From: Myxococcales bacterium
GTDB taxonomy: Bacteria; Myxococcota_A; Polyangia; Polyangiales; JAFGIB01
DNA: 64,000 bases
Direction: 5' to 3'
Assembly: GCA_029880325.1 (NCBI GenBank)
Contig: JAOUOP010000035.1
Location: 1 to 64,000 of the forward strand
The translations under genes were made by a program, and so were the position numbers. Numbering within the stretch: the first letter of the stretch is position 1; each line of letters begins with the position of its first letter. The notes under the pieces were generated by a model, which searched no databases, was not told where the DNA came from, and worked only from the letters and a program-made list of their open reading frames with translations. Below are positions 10,694 to 19,222 of this stretch, one piece after another.

Positions 10694-11634
10694 GGCGCCG
10701 CCTGTCGAGGCAACGGAGCCGTGAGAGGGTCGGGCAGCGCTTCTCGGCGCAAGCGCCACTCGGCTGGCAGGGCACCCATGCCCACGTTGCCCGCGAGGAT
10801 GCCGCCGACGATGGCGCATGTCGTGTCGCGGTCGCCGAGGCCGGATACGGTCTCCCACATCGCGGTCTCGAATTGACCCAGGTTGCGCGCGGCGGACCAA
10901 ACGCAGAAGGGGACGGTGTCGGAGGAAATCACGTTGCTGCCGGTCCCGAGCCTGTCGGCTGCGACGGCGACCTCACACGACAGACCGAGCTGCTCCGCAA
11001 CACGAAGCCCCTCGCGTGTGGGGCCCTCGGGGGTGTGCTCGATCACCGTGGCCAGCAGCTCCTCGCCCGTCGAGGATTGTTCCCGGCCGTCCCCATGGGC
11101 GAGGGCGGTGGCGACGGCGATCGCGATACCGCCCGCCTTGCCATCGGGATGGGCGTGGGTGGGTTCCGCGCTGGCGGCCGCATGGTGCACGACCGCCTCG
11201 AGGTCATCGGCGAAGTAGGCGCCGATGGGCGCGACACGCATTGCCGCACCGTTCCCCATGGATCCACCGCCATCGAAGACCGCGCCCGCCACCTGCCGCC
11301 AGGGTGCGCCAGCGAGGATTTCGCCCAGAATCGTGTGGGCCCCACGTCCGTATCCGCGAACGGGGTCTTCTCGATACCTTCGGGCGAAGGCACGCACGAG
11401 CGAGTCCTGATCGATGCCGCCATGCTCCTCGAGCGTCTCCGTGATGCAGATGGCCATCACGGTGTCGTCTGTCCATCGCCAGGGGCCATGCGGTAGCTCC
11501 CGTCCCTGGATAGCGGGCAGCACCCGATGCGGTGCGCCGAAGTACCGCTCGCCGAAGCCATCCCCGAGGGAGACCCCCTCGAGCGCGAGCATGGCGCGCG
11601 CCATGCGCACATCGTGATCACCTGGCAAGCTCAT
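10690..11634 (-). CDS. ADP-ribosylglycohydrolase (DraG/ARH family)
   Basis: 314 residues, normal for the family. Metal-binding motifs are WTDDT near residue 55 and the C-terminal GDRDTTCAIVGGILAG, the expected two sites for the binuclear magnesium centre. A GNGAAMRVAPIG segment lies between. The enzyme removes ADP-ribose from modified protein or nucleic acid, or processes ADP-ribose derivatives. Stop and start codons overlap as ATGA with NADAR upstream and with kptA downstream. In this operon it may process NAD-derived products of KptA or counter ADP-ribosylation; the substrate is inferred. Confidence 0.92.
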   Translation of the reverse strand: MSLPGDHDVRMARAMLALEGVSLGDGFGERYFGAPHRVLPAIQGRELPHGPWRWTDDTVMAICITETLEEHGGIDQDSLVRAFARRYREDPVRGYGRGAHTILGEILAGAPWRQVAGAVFDGGGSMGNGAAMRVAPIGAYFADDLEAVVHHAAASAEPTHAHPDGKAGGIAIAVATALAHGDGREQSSTGEELLATVIEHTPEGPTREGLRVAEQLGLSCEVAVAADRLGTGSNVISSDTVPFCVWSAARNLGQFETAMWETVSGLGDRDTTCAIVGGILAGNVGMGALPAEWRLRREALPDPLTAPLPRQAAP

Positions 11635-12194
11635 GGTGCCTCCTCTCCGCCGCCCTCGCGCAGGCGCCGCCGCGCCTCCATCAGCGCAAAGCCGAGCAGG
11701 TTGAGGCCGCGCCACTGGAGCGGGTTCTGTGCCCTTGGATCCTCCTTGGCCAGGCCAATGCCCCAGATGCGATCTCGCGGACTCGCCTCGACCAGGACGC
11801 GGTCACCGGTTGTCCGCAGGAAGTTTCCGGGCGCTGCGTTCTGCCCGAACTTCGCGAGGCTCGCGCGTACGACGATGCCCTCGCGAGCGGCCACCCAGGC
11901 GTCTTCGTCAAAATCACGGACCTGCCGGCCGAAGCGCTTCGCGGCTCCCGGGCTCTTGGCTTCCAGGATTTGCTCGAGGGTCTCTGTGTCCTCGAACAGT
12001 CGCGCCTTCTCCGCCATCATGAAGTGCTCGGCCGTCGAATAGAGGATGCCGTCGACCACGAAGGACGCGCCCCACCACTGGCTGAGGCAGCCCTTGCCGA
12101 TGCTCCCGTCCGCTTCCGGACGGTGTCCCCAGAAGAACAGGTACTTGGGCCGCTTTCCGGTGCGGCTGAGCTGCTGTAGCTGCGCGAGGTCCAT
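11631..12194 (-). CDS. NADAR domain protein (YbiA-like)
   Basis: 187 residues. The NADAR fold is shown by KYLFFWGH, LSQWWGASFVVDGILYSTAEHFMMAEKARLFED, GRQV, WGIGLA and NPLQWRGLNLLG, in that order. Members act on ADP-ribose-linked or riboflavin-pathway N-glycosides; some remove ADP-ribose from guanine. It is first in the operon with ARH and kptA and starts about 120 bases from the divergent nrtR start, across a gap with two NrtR-type palindromes. Confidence 0.92.
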   Translation of the reverse strand: MDLAQLQQLSRTGKRPKYLFFWGHRPEADGSIGKGCLSQWWGASFVVDGILYSTAEHFMMAEKARLFEDTETLEQILEAKSPGAAKRFGRQVRDFDEDAWVAAREGIVVRASLAKFGQNAAPGNFLRTTGDRVLVEASPRDRIWGIGLAKEDPRAQNPLQWRGLNLLGFALMEARRRLREGGGEEAP

Positions 12195-12262
12195 GATGCT
12201 TGCGTGTGGCAGGGGGCCGACTGCCGTGCCCCCATGACCCTGTTGTAGCCCGGGCTTGACTT

Positions 12263-12302
12263 GGTGTCAATGCGACACTAACAATGGTGTGAGTCGGACA
12301 CC
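12263..12302. promoter_or_regulatory. Two NrtR-type operators in the NADAR/nrtR divergent gap
   Basis: GTGTCAATGCGACAC (12264-12278) and GGTGTGAGTCGGACACC (12286-12302) are palindromes with the same core TGTN-N5-GACA, whose centres are about 23 bp apart. They lie between the divergent NADAR operon and nrtR, and the second is 14 bases before the nrtR start, as expected for autoregulation. Confidence 0.75.
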
Positions 12303-12315
12303 GAGAAGAATCCAG

Positions 12316-13005
12316 ATGCCACACACCTACGAATACCCACGCGCTGCGCTCACGGTCGATTGCGTCGTCTTCGGTCTCGATGATGAGGAGCTGAAGGTCA
12401 TGCTGATCCAGCGGGGCCAAGAGCCGTTCGAGGGCCAGTGGGCGCTCCCCGGCGGCTTCGTACACGTGGACGAGACCCTGGAGGAGGCTGCGCGGCGGGA
12501 GCTCGAGGAGGAGACCGGTCTACACAAGGTCTACCTGGAGCAGCTCTACACCTTCGGCACGGTCGACCGCGACCCGCGCGAGCGCGTTGTCTCTGTCGCC
12601 TACTACGCGTTGGTCAAGATGAGTGACCACAAAGTGCAGGCTGCGACCGATGCCCGCGATGCCGCCTGGTTCGGAGTCCATGACGTGCCGAGTCTGGCAT
12701 TCGATCACGCCGAGATCCTGCAGACGGCCCTCGAGCGCTTGCGCAGCAAGCTTCGCTACCAGCCCATCGGCTTTGAGCTGCTGCCGAAGAAGTTCACGCT
12801 CTCGCAGCTGCAGCGCCTCTACGAGCTGGTGCTCGAGCGTGACCTCGACAAGCGCAACTTCCGCAAGCGCGTGCTAGCGATGGAATTGCTCATCGAAACC
12901 GACGAGGTGGAGCAGGACGTGGCCCACCGCGCGGCGCGTCTGTACCGCTTCGACGAGCGCAAGTATCGCCGCCTGGTCAAGGCGGGCTTCAACTTCGAGC
13001 TCTGA
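12316..13005 (+). CDS. nrtR: NrtR-type regulator: Nudix domain plus winged helix
   Basis: 229 residues. The N-terminal Nudix-like domain has GGFVHVDETLEEAARRELEEE around residues 48-68, so the Nudix box is close to complete and hydrolysis may be retained. The C-terminal region from about residue 145 (FELLPKKFTLSQLQRLYELVL) is the winged-helix DNA-binding domain typical of NrtR, with NFRKRVL as recognition segment. NrtR proteins repress NAD-metabolism genes and release DNA on binding ADP-ribose or related ligands. Here the flanking genes consume NAD or make ADP-ribose, so the ligand could report RNA-repair activity. Start ATG 12316 is chosen by homology. Confidence 0.92.
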   Translation: MPHTYEYPRAALTVDCVVFGLDDEELKVMLIQRGQEPFEGQWALPGGFVHVDETLEEAARRELEEETGLHKVYLEQLYTFGTVDRDPRERVVSVAYYALVKMSDHKVQAATDARDAAWFGVHDVPSLAFDHAEILQTALERLRSKLRYQPIGFELLPKKFTLSQLQRLYELVLERDLDKRNFRKRVLAMELLIETDEVEQDVAHRAARLYRFDERKYRRLVKAGFNFEL

Positions 13006-13070
13006 GATCTCTGTTGCGTTCCGGCTACTTGCCACCGCCGGGGCAGAAAACGACACTCGCCTGCTTGCCT

Positions 13071-13110
13071 TAGTGTATAGTCGACACTATCCTAGTGTCA
13101 GATAGACACG
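13071..13110. promoter_or_regulatory. Two NrtR-type operators before the slipin gene
   Basis: TAGTGTATAGTCGACACTA (13071-13089) and TAGTGTCAGATAGACACGA (13093-13111) carry the same TGTN-N5-GACA core as the sites before nrtR. Their centres are 22 bp apart, two helical turns, which suits two dimers on one DNA face. They end 14 bases before the slipin start codon. Confidence 0.78.
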
Positions 13111-13124
13111 AAGAGGGAGCAGTC

Positions 13125-13925
13125 ATGGCAGACATTCGCAACTACGCCTTCGTCAGGCACTTCCGCACCGACCCCACGTTCCACGTGCTCAAGTACCGGA
13201 GCGGACAGGTCCATCGCAGCGGTCGCGGCCTCGCGTTCTGGTTCTTCCCCATGTCGGCGGGCATTGCGGAGATCCCGGTGGATGATCGGGAGCTGATGCT
13301 GATGTTCCACGCGCGGTCCTCCGACTTCCAGGACATCAACGTCCAGGGCGTGGTCACTTTCCGCGTAACCGATCCCGAGCGTCTCGCAGACCGCGTGGAC
13401 TTCACCGTGGACCTGGCGACCGGCGTCTACACCAAGCAGCCGATGGAGAAGCTGTCTCTGATGGTAACGCAGATCGCGCAGCAGCACGCCGCGGCCTACG
13501 TGACCGTGACGCCCATCCGCCAGATCCTCGTGGAGGGCTACGATCGCATCCGCGGGTTGGTGCAAACGGGCCTCGAGGAAGACCGGGGCCTGGCCGACGC
13601 GGGGGTGGAGATCGTGTCCGTGCGTATCTCCTTCCTGAAGCCGACATCCGAGCTGGAGAAGGCGCTCGAGATGCCTATGCGGGAGAAGATCCAGCAGGAG
13701 GCGGACGAGGCCGGCTTCGCGCGAAGGGCACTGGCCGTCGAGAACGAGCGCGCCATCCAGGAAAACGAGCTGCAGAACCAGATCGAGCTCGCGCGCCGTG
13801 AGCAGAACCTGATCAATCAGCGCGGCAGCAACGAGCTCAAGCGCGTTGAGCAGGAAGCCGAGGCCCGCGGCGTCGAGGCCGAGGCGGACGCACGACGCAA
13901 TCGGGTCGCGGCGGGTGCTCAATGA
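13125..13925 (+). CDS. SPFH/band 7 protein (slipin-like)
   Basis: 266 residues. The SPFH core covers residues 1-180 (LMLMFHARSSDFQDINVQGV, RLADRVDF) and is followed by a long charged coiled coil rich in Glu, Ala and Arg. There is no N-terminal membrane helix, unlike most stomatins, so membrane contact, if any, is indirect. Such proteins form ring-like oligomers and recur in bacterial RNA-repair neighbourhoods with Ro60 and RtcB. GGGAG lies before the ATG. It is the first gene of a probable operon reaching to rtcB and is controlled by two NrtR-type sites. The next frame overlaps its end. Confidence 0.88.
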   Translation: MADIRNYAFVRHFRTDPTFHVLKYRSGQVHRSGRGLAFWFFPMSAGIAEIPVDDRELMLMFHARSSDFQDINVQGVVTFRVTDPERLADRVDFTVDLATGVYTKQPMEKLSLMVTQIAQQHAAAYVTVTPIRQILVEGYDRIRGLVQTGLEEDRGLADAGVEIVSVRISFLKPTSELEKALEMPMREKIQQEADEAGFARRALAVENERAIQENELQNQIELARREQNLINQRGSNELKRVEQEAEARGVEAEADARRNRVAAGAQ

Positions 13926-14424
13926 TGAGCCCAGGGCCGAGGCTTGGGCGGGAGCCGTATCAGCCCTGTCTGCGCTCTGTCCTGAGGACGAAGAGGAGAT
14001 CTCCTCGCAGCTGCAGCCCGAAAAGGCTCCAATTGGGGGCGGGTCCGGCTACGTGGTGGACACGCTTCACTCCGCGCGGATGGCGCTCGAGGCGTCCGAC
14101 TACGAGGGCGTGGTGAAGGCCGCCGTCCTGTTCGGCCACGACACCGACACGACCGCAGCGATCGTCGGCGGTTGGGCCGGTGCCCTCCATGGCGCCTCGG
14201 CGCTTCCGGCCGACCTCGTATGTGCTCTCCACGACGGCCCGTTCGGCCCTTCACACCTCCGTGCTTTGGCGATTGCACTCGATGGTGGTGGGACCGCTCC
14301 CCAATGGTCTGCGCTCGCGGCGATGGGCCGGAATCTTGCGCTCTACCCAGTTCTTCTATGGCATGGGCTGCAGCGGCTCCTGCCGGCGCGCCCGCGGCGA
14401 ATGAGCGAAGGCGCGCGCACATAG
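13915..14424 (+). pseudogene. C-terminal fragment of an ADP-ribosylglycohydrolase
   Basis: Only the C-terminal half of the DraG/ARH fold is present: GGGSGYVVDTLHSARMAL, DYEGVVKAAVLFGHDTDT and TAAIVGGWAGALHG. The N-terminal DDT half is missing, so the metal centre cannot form. An in-frame GTG at 13915 overlaps the slipin end and would give 169 residues with an unrelated tail. It is either a relic of a second ARH gene or a truncated ADP-ribose-binding protein kept in the operon. A complete ARH lies 2.3 kb away. Confidence 0.6.
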
Positions 14425-14425
14425 C

Positions 14426-14953
14426 ATGGCAAGTCTGGGTCACATTGCGGTGGGTATGGCTGCGGCGCGTGTCTACCGCCGCAAGCAGACGCCGCGGTGG
14501 TCGATCGTGACCTCGATGGTGGTGTGGTCGTTCGTTTCGATGCTCCCCGATGCCGATGTGATTGGCTTTCGATTCGGCATCGCCTACGGGGACCCATGGG
14601 GGCACCGGGGCGTGACCCACTCATTGGCATTCTCGCTCTTGCTCGGTTTGGCAATCGGCGGGCTGGGCATGGCCTTTCGTCTGCCACCCGTGCGAACGGC
14701 CATCTTGGCGAGCGCCGTGCTCGCAAGCCATGCGCTGCTCGACACGCTCACCGACGGCGGCTTGGGCTGCGCGCTGCTGTGGCCGTTCGACCTCACGCGC
14801 TACTTCGCGCCGCACACGCCGGTCCCGGTTGCGCCCATCGGGCGCGCGTTCTTCTCGGATCGAGGGCTGCAGGTCGCGCTCACCGAGCTTTTGCTGTTCG
14901 CACCGCTGCTCGTCTACGCGCTGTGGCCGAGGCGGCGGAAGGGCGCGGTGTAG
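14426..14953 (+). CDS. YdjM-like membrane-bound metal-dependent hydrolase
   Basis: 175 residues with four to five membrane helices. The family histidines and acidic residues are present: LGHIAVGMAAARV at the start, SMLPDADVIGF, GHRGVTHSL and SHALLDTLTDGG. These form a membrane-embedded metal site in the YdjM family, whose substrate is unknown. It starts one base after the ARH fragment, so it is probably co-transcribed. YdjM homologues are often damage-inducible. Confidence 0.85.
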   Translation: MASLGHIAVGMAAARVYRRKQTPRWSIVTSMVVWSFVSMLPDADVIGFRFGIAYGDPWGHRGVTHSLAFSLLLGLAIGGLGMAFRLPPVRTAILASAVLASHALLDTLTDGGLGCALLWPFDLTRYFAPHTPVPVAPIGRAFFSDRGLQVALTELLLFAPLLVYALWPRRRKGAV

Positions 14954-15257
14954 GACGAAACTTCGCGGGCGACCTTGGCAGGCTTCGACTTCGTGCTAAC
15001 TTCCCGGCTCCCTTTGCGGGAGGCACATCATGCTGGTCATTCAAACCAACTTGGGCCTCGTCCCCGTTTCGCGCTGAAGCCCTGCCGTTTGCGGGTGCTG
15101 GCGTGAGCGCCGGCGCGGTCCACCACTGAGTTCCTTCAACCTCGCGCGTTTGCGAGGACCCGTTGCTCCTCGCGCGAGCGCGAGGGGGTTGGCATCCGTT
15201 CATGGTGGGCGGTGCGCCCAGGGGTCGTTGCACCGCGCATCAGTGGAGTTGCGACCA
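14954..15257. other. 304-base gene-free stretch with several hairpins
   Basis: No ORF of note. Hairpins on the plus strand include GCTGGCG-TGAG-CGCCGGC, CCTCGC-GCGTT-TGCGAGG and a GGTGC...GCACC pairing ahead of the RbfA-like gene. The density of stems upstream of rtcB makes a structured RNA or leader possible. I do not find the GGCGAATG block of the Y RNA-like elements here. Confidence 0.4.
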
Positions 15258-15644
15258 ATGCCCAGAAAGCATTCGCGCGGCCAGAGGGCCGCACACGACC
15301 GTACCGATCCGGACTTGTTCTTTGGAGAGTCGAAGAGAAAACAGAACCGACGCAAGGACCATCAACTGTGTGGCCAGGTCCAACGGGCGCTCTCGGAAGC
15401 GCTCGGCGCAGACTTTGGCGACGACGTACTCAATCAGCTGTGGGTGGTGCGGGTGGAGCCCGCGCCGACCGCGAGCCGGCTGCTCGTGTGGGTGGCGGGC
15501 CCGCCCGACGTGGCGCCGGACGTCATCATCGAGCGGCTGGGGCGCATCTCGGGCTTGCTGCGCACGGAGGTGGCTGCGGCCATTGCCCGCAAGCGAGTGC
15601 CCCACCTGCTCTACGCCATCCACACCGGAGAGCCAGAAGCATGA
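15258..15644 (+). CDS. RbfA-like KH-domain protein
   Basis: 128 residues. After a basic N-terminus (RKHSRGQRAAHDRTD) the protein follows ribosome-binding factor A: a KH-like fold with LVWVAGPPDVAPDVIIERL and the late motif LRTEVAAAIARKRVPHLLYAI, which matches the LR...R.VPEL.F signature. RbfA binds 16S rRNA during 30S maturation. A copy whose stop overlaps the rtcB start (ATGA) is probably a specialised paralogue that guides the ligase to structured or ribosomal RNA. That role is inferred. Confidence 0.78.
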   Translation: MPRKHSRGQRAAHDRTDPDLFFGESKRKQNRRKDHQLCGQVQRALSEALGADFGDDVLNQLWVVRVEPAPTASRLLVWVAGPPDVAPDVIIERLGRISGLLRTEVAAAIARKRVPHLLYAIHTGEPEA

Positions 15645-16765
15645 CTGCCAGCATCCGTACATGGGTCGCCGACCCGCTGCATCCCGAGGTGCGGCAGGCG
15701 CTCGAGCGCCTCGCTCGGGCACCGGACGTGGTGCGCCTGGCGGTCATGCCCGACGTCCACCTGGCACACGGCGTCTGCATCGGCACCGTGACCGCCACCC
15801 GCCGCCGCATCTACCCCGCGGCGGTGGGTGGCGACATCGGCTGCGGGGTGGCGGTCGTGCGCCTGGGTGTGGCCGCGTCCGCTGTCGACGACCGCGAGGC
15901 GGCCGCGTCCATCCTGAGCGGCCTGTACCAGCGCGTGCCCTTCATCAAGCACGCCGCAGGGGCATCGCCGGATCTACCGGCGCACCTGCCTACGGATGGC
16001 CTGTCGTCGCCCGCGCTGGGCACCTTGGCTCGGCGCGATGGCCGGCTGCAGCTCGGGACGCTCGGCCGGGGGAATCACTTCCTCGAGCTTCAGCGTGATC
16101 AGGCCGGAGAGCTCTGGTTGGCCGTCCACAGCGGCTCGCGGGCCATGGGGCCCGCCATTCGCGAGCATTACATGCGCCAGGCCGAGGGCTCCGGTGCATT
16201 GGCATCGCTGGACTGCGAGTCGCCAGCGGGTGCAGCGTACCTGGCCGATGTGCAGTGGGCGCGCTCCTACGCGGCCACGAGTCGGCGACGCATGGTCGAA
16301 CAGGTGGCCGCGCTGGCCGAGGAGCTATTCGATGCGCGCGTCGATTGGGACAGCTTCTTCGACTGCGACCACAACCACGTCGCGCGCGAGCCCCACGCAG
16401 GCGAACCCCTGTGGGTGCACCGGAAGGGCGCGCTGCACGCGGCGGACGGCGAGCTGGGAATCATCCCGGGCTCGATGGGATCGCCGAGCTATCACGTGGC
16501 GGGGCGAGGCCTGCCGGATGCGCTTTGCTCCAGCTCGCACGGTGCCGGGAGGGCGATGAGCCGGAGCGAGGCGCGCCGTCGCATTTCCCGCACCCAGCTA
16601 CTCGGCGACATCGAGGGAGTCTGGTTCGACCATCGCCTGACCCAGCGCCTGCGCGAGGAGGCGCCCGCGGCGTACAAGGACATCGGCAAGGTCATGCGTG
16701 CCCAGCGTGAGCTCACCCGTGTGGTGCGCCGACTCGAGCCTGTACTGGTCCATAAAGGAGCCTGA
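15641..16765 (+). CDS. rtcB: RNA 3'-phosphate/5'-OH ligase RtcB
   Basis: 374 residues, a compact RtcB. Catalytic landmarks in order: MPDVHLAHG (metal ligand Asp), GGDIGCG (metal-binding Cys), GTLGRGNHFLE, HSGSR, DHNHVARE, HRKGA, GSMGSPSYHVAG, and CSSSHGAGR with the histidine that takes GMP. RtcB joins 2',3'-cyclic-phosphate or 3'-phosphate ends to 5'-OH ends using GTP, in tRNA splicing and RNA repair. It is coupled to the RbfA-like gene and followed after one base by the next gene. No archease gene is seen in the window. Confidence 0.96.
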   Translation: MTASIRTWVADPLHPEVRQALERLARAPDVVRLAVMPDVHLAHGVCIGTVTATRRRIYPAAVGGDIGCGVAVVRLGVAASAVDDREAAASILSGLYQRVPFIKHAAGASPDLPAHLPTDGLSSPALGTLARRDGRLQLGTLGRGNHFLELQRDQAGELWLAVHSGSRAMGPAIREHYMRQAEGSGALASLDCESPAGAAYLADVQWARSYAATSRRRMVEQVAALAEELFDARVDWDSFFDCDHNHVAREPHAGEPLWVHRKGALHAADGELGIIPGSMGSPSYHVAGRGLPDALCSSSHGAGRAMSRSEARRRISRTQLLGDIEGVWFDHRLTQRLREEAPAAYKDIGKVMRAQRELTRVVRRLEPVLVHKGA

Positions 16766-16766
16766 T

Positions 16767-19194
16767 GTGAAGCCCGACAGCCCAAGCAAGACTTCGAGGA
16801 AGGCCGCCGAGGGGCGCGCCCGCCTGAAGCTCAAGCGCCACCTGGGATGGACCGCAGGCTTCCCGGTCCCGGGCGCCCGCGGGCAGCTCACCTGGCTCGT
16901 CCCGGATGCCGGGGAGCAGACGGGGCTGCGTGCGGTCACGGTTGGCCGCCAGGAGCTGAGTCGGGCGCAGCGCACCGCCAACGCGCTGCGGCGCGACTTC
17001 CCAAGGGTGCTCCCGAAGCTGGTAGGCGACCCGGATGCATGGCGGGCCCGGGTCGACCGTGTGCTCGAGCTCGTGAAGCCTGCCGTGCACGCGGGCCAGC
17101 CGCTACCCACGGACCTGTTCGCCTTCGACGACATGCACGGTCGGCAGGCCTGCGCGCTTGCGTGCGAGAACGTGCGTGCCTGGCCTGCGCTCGAGCCGAC
17201 CATGGCGGCACTCTCCTGGGCCCCGCGCGGTGGAGCAATCGGGTGTCGTCGAAGCGCTGCGTTGGGTGGCGGACCACGGTGAGGCGCTCGATCGTGTGAC
17301 TCGGCTGCTGCGCGGGGAGGGCGCGACCGAGCTTCTGCATGTGCTTGTTCGTCTTGCCTGCCGCGTCGGCAGCCCGGAGGTGACCCCGCTGCTTCAGTGG
17401 CTGAGTGACGAGCGGGTGCACCGCACGCCGACTTCGGGTGCCGAGGAGTTCTCGGGCGCGTTGCTTGCCGCGGTCCGCCGCAAGAAGATCAAGCGCAAGC
17501 CCTATCCCACCGAGCGCCCCGCCGCGGAGGCGATCAAGCCGCTCATGCGCTGGACCCGTTGGCTTGGGGTCCAAGATCCTCGCATCGCTCGCAGGGCGCT
17601 GCGGCTATTCCAGCGGACGGCGCCCCGGGCGCTGCTGGATGACTGGCAGCGCTGGTGGGACGACCTCGACGAGGCCGTGCGGCCGGTGGCCAAGAAGCTG
17701 CAGATCAAGGGCGACGCCCCCGAGCAGGCGCTCCGCGACGCCGCCGACGGGCTGGTCTCATTGCGCGGTCGCATGCCCGCGCCGCTGAAGCTGGGGAAGT
17801 ACCTTTCGCGACTGCAGTCCGAGTCGGGGCCCGTCGCGGAGCGTCGCTACCGCGCCTACGTGGCGACGCTCGACGCGCTGCCCGACACCCTCGCCCCCGC
17901 GGCCCGCACCTGGTTCTTCATGCACTGGGCGGCGCTCGCGGAGGAGAGCCGCGAGCACGGCGGCCGGCTGCTGCACCTGCTCTCGAGCTTTGGAACATAC
18001 CTCGCCGGCGTAGACGCTCCGGACGACGTGAGCCTGCGGCCGTGGGGCAAAGTGATTCACCGCACCGATGGGGGCGCCTCCGAGGTCTACGGCGTCGACG
18101 ACGAGATTCTCGACGAACTCAAGAGCCGGACGGCCATCGCGGCTTTCTTCGAAGCCTTGCGGTTGCTCCATGCGGCGCTCGAGGCGGGTGTAGACGACGA
18201 CGCTGCAGATAACCTCGTGGCCCTGGTGAAGCACGCCGCCGACCCACAAGGCGCCGCTGCGATGTTCGTGCAATTGCAGCGACGCGGGCTGCACGACGGT
18301 CATCTCTACGGTCTGTGGGACGCCTCGGTCCGCATGACGGCAGACGACATCTCCGAGTACGGCGCCGTGGTCGGCGAGCTCAAGCGGCTTCGGGACGACC
18401 ACGACATGGACCTCGGCAAGAGCTTCTTGCTGCTGGTGCGGGCGTTCTCGGACGCGCAGTGCCTGGGCCTCTTGCGCCGAATTCTCCTTGGCGGGGAAGG
18501 TCGCCGGATTCGACTCGCGAGCTACCGGTGGGCGCTCTTGCGCGCGGTGGGTGCCCTTCGCGGTTTGTGCCCCCAGGCCCCTCGGCGGGCGGGGAGGCTT
18601 CCCGCCTGGGCTCGCGAGTACCCGCGGGCGCTCCACGGTTGCATCCGAACGCCGGTTGCCGTGCATCCGGACGCGGAGAAGGCCGCCGGTGCAGTCCTGG
18701 GCAAGGACTTCCCCCGTCGCGCCCACCTCGAACGAGAGCTGTCGGCGCTCGAACGCAAGGCGACCGAGCGCGGCACCGTCGACGCGCGAGTCCGCACCCG
18801 GATGACCAACCTACGCCGCCGCCTGGAGTCCGAGCCGCGGGTCAGCGACGCGAGGCTGGCCAAGCTCGCCGCGAAGCTCGCACGCATCTCGGACCACGCG
18901 ACGCTGTCCGCCTGGGAGCAGCAACTGGACGACCGCATGGCGCATGCGATCCCGAAGCTCCTCGAGCGCTCCCCCTCCGCCGTGCTCGAGATCCTGCGCA
19001 GGACCCGCAGAAGAGGAGAGCGGGGATGGCCCACTGAAACCGACGGCGAGCGCCTCTACTTCGGAGCCCAAGCCTACCGGGCCCTCAACCGCCGCAACAA
19101 GGCGATCGAGCTCTACCAACGCGCGATCGACGCCCACACTTTGGAGGAAACGAGAGCGACGGCGAAGCAGCGCATTGCGGAACTCGGCAAGTAG
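16767..19194 (+). CDS. Large protein of unknown function, split by a frameshift near 17,225
   Basis: GTG start one base after the rtcB stop, with AAAGGAG at the right distance. The first frame runs 16767-17282, and the sense continues in another frame from about 17,227 to 19,194. A one-base change near the GGCCCCGCGCGG run would join them into a protein of about 800 residues. It is rich in Arg, Asp and helices, with no membrane segments; the tail FGAQAYRALNRRNKAIELYQ resembles a TPR-like repeat. The early block (KLKRHLGWTAGFPVPGARGQ) is not recognised. It is probably the last gene of the slipin-rtcB operon. Whether the shift is real or an assembly error cannot be told here. Confidence 0.6.
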
Positions 19195-19222
19195 AGCGCC
19201 GTCTGCCTGGAAGGCAACGGGC

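Noticed and set aside
10095..10775. Alternative 226-codon minus-strand frame over kptA
   Set aside because: It is frame-shifted relative to KptA, which has full catalytic motifs and a coupled start.
13098..13922. Long antisense frame opposite the slipin gene
   Set aside because: Shadow of the coiled-coil codon pattern. The forward frame has clear SPFH homology.
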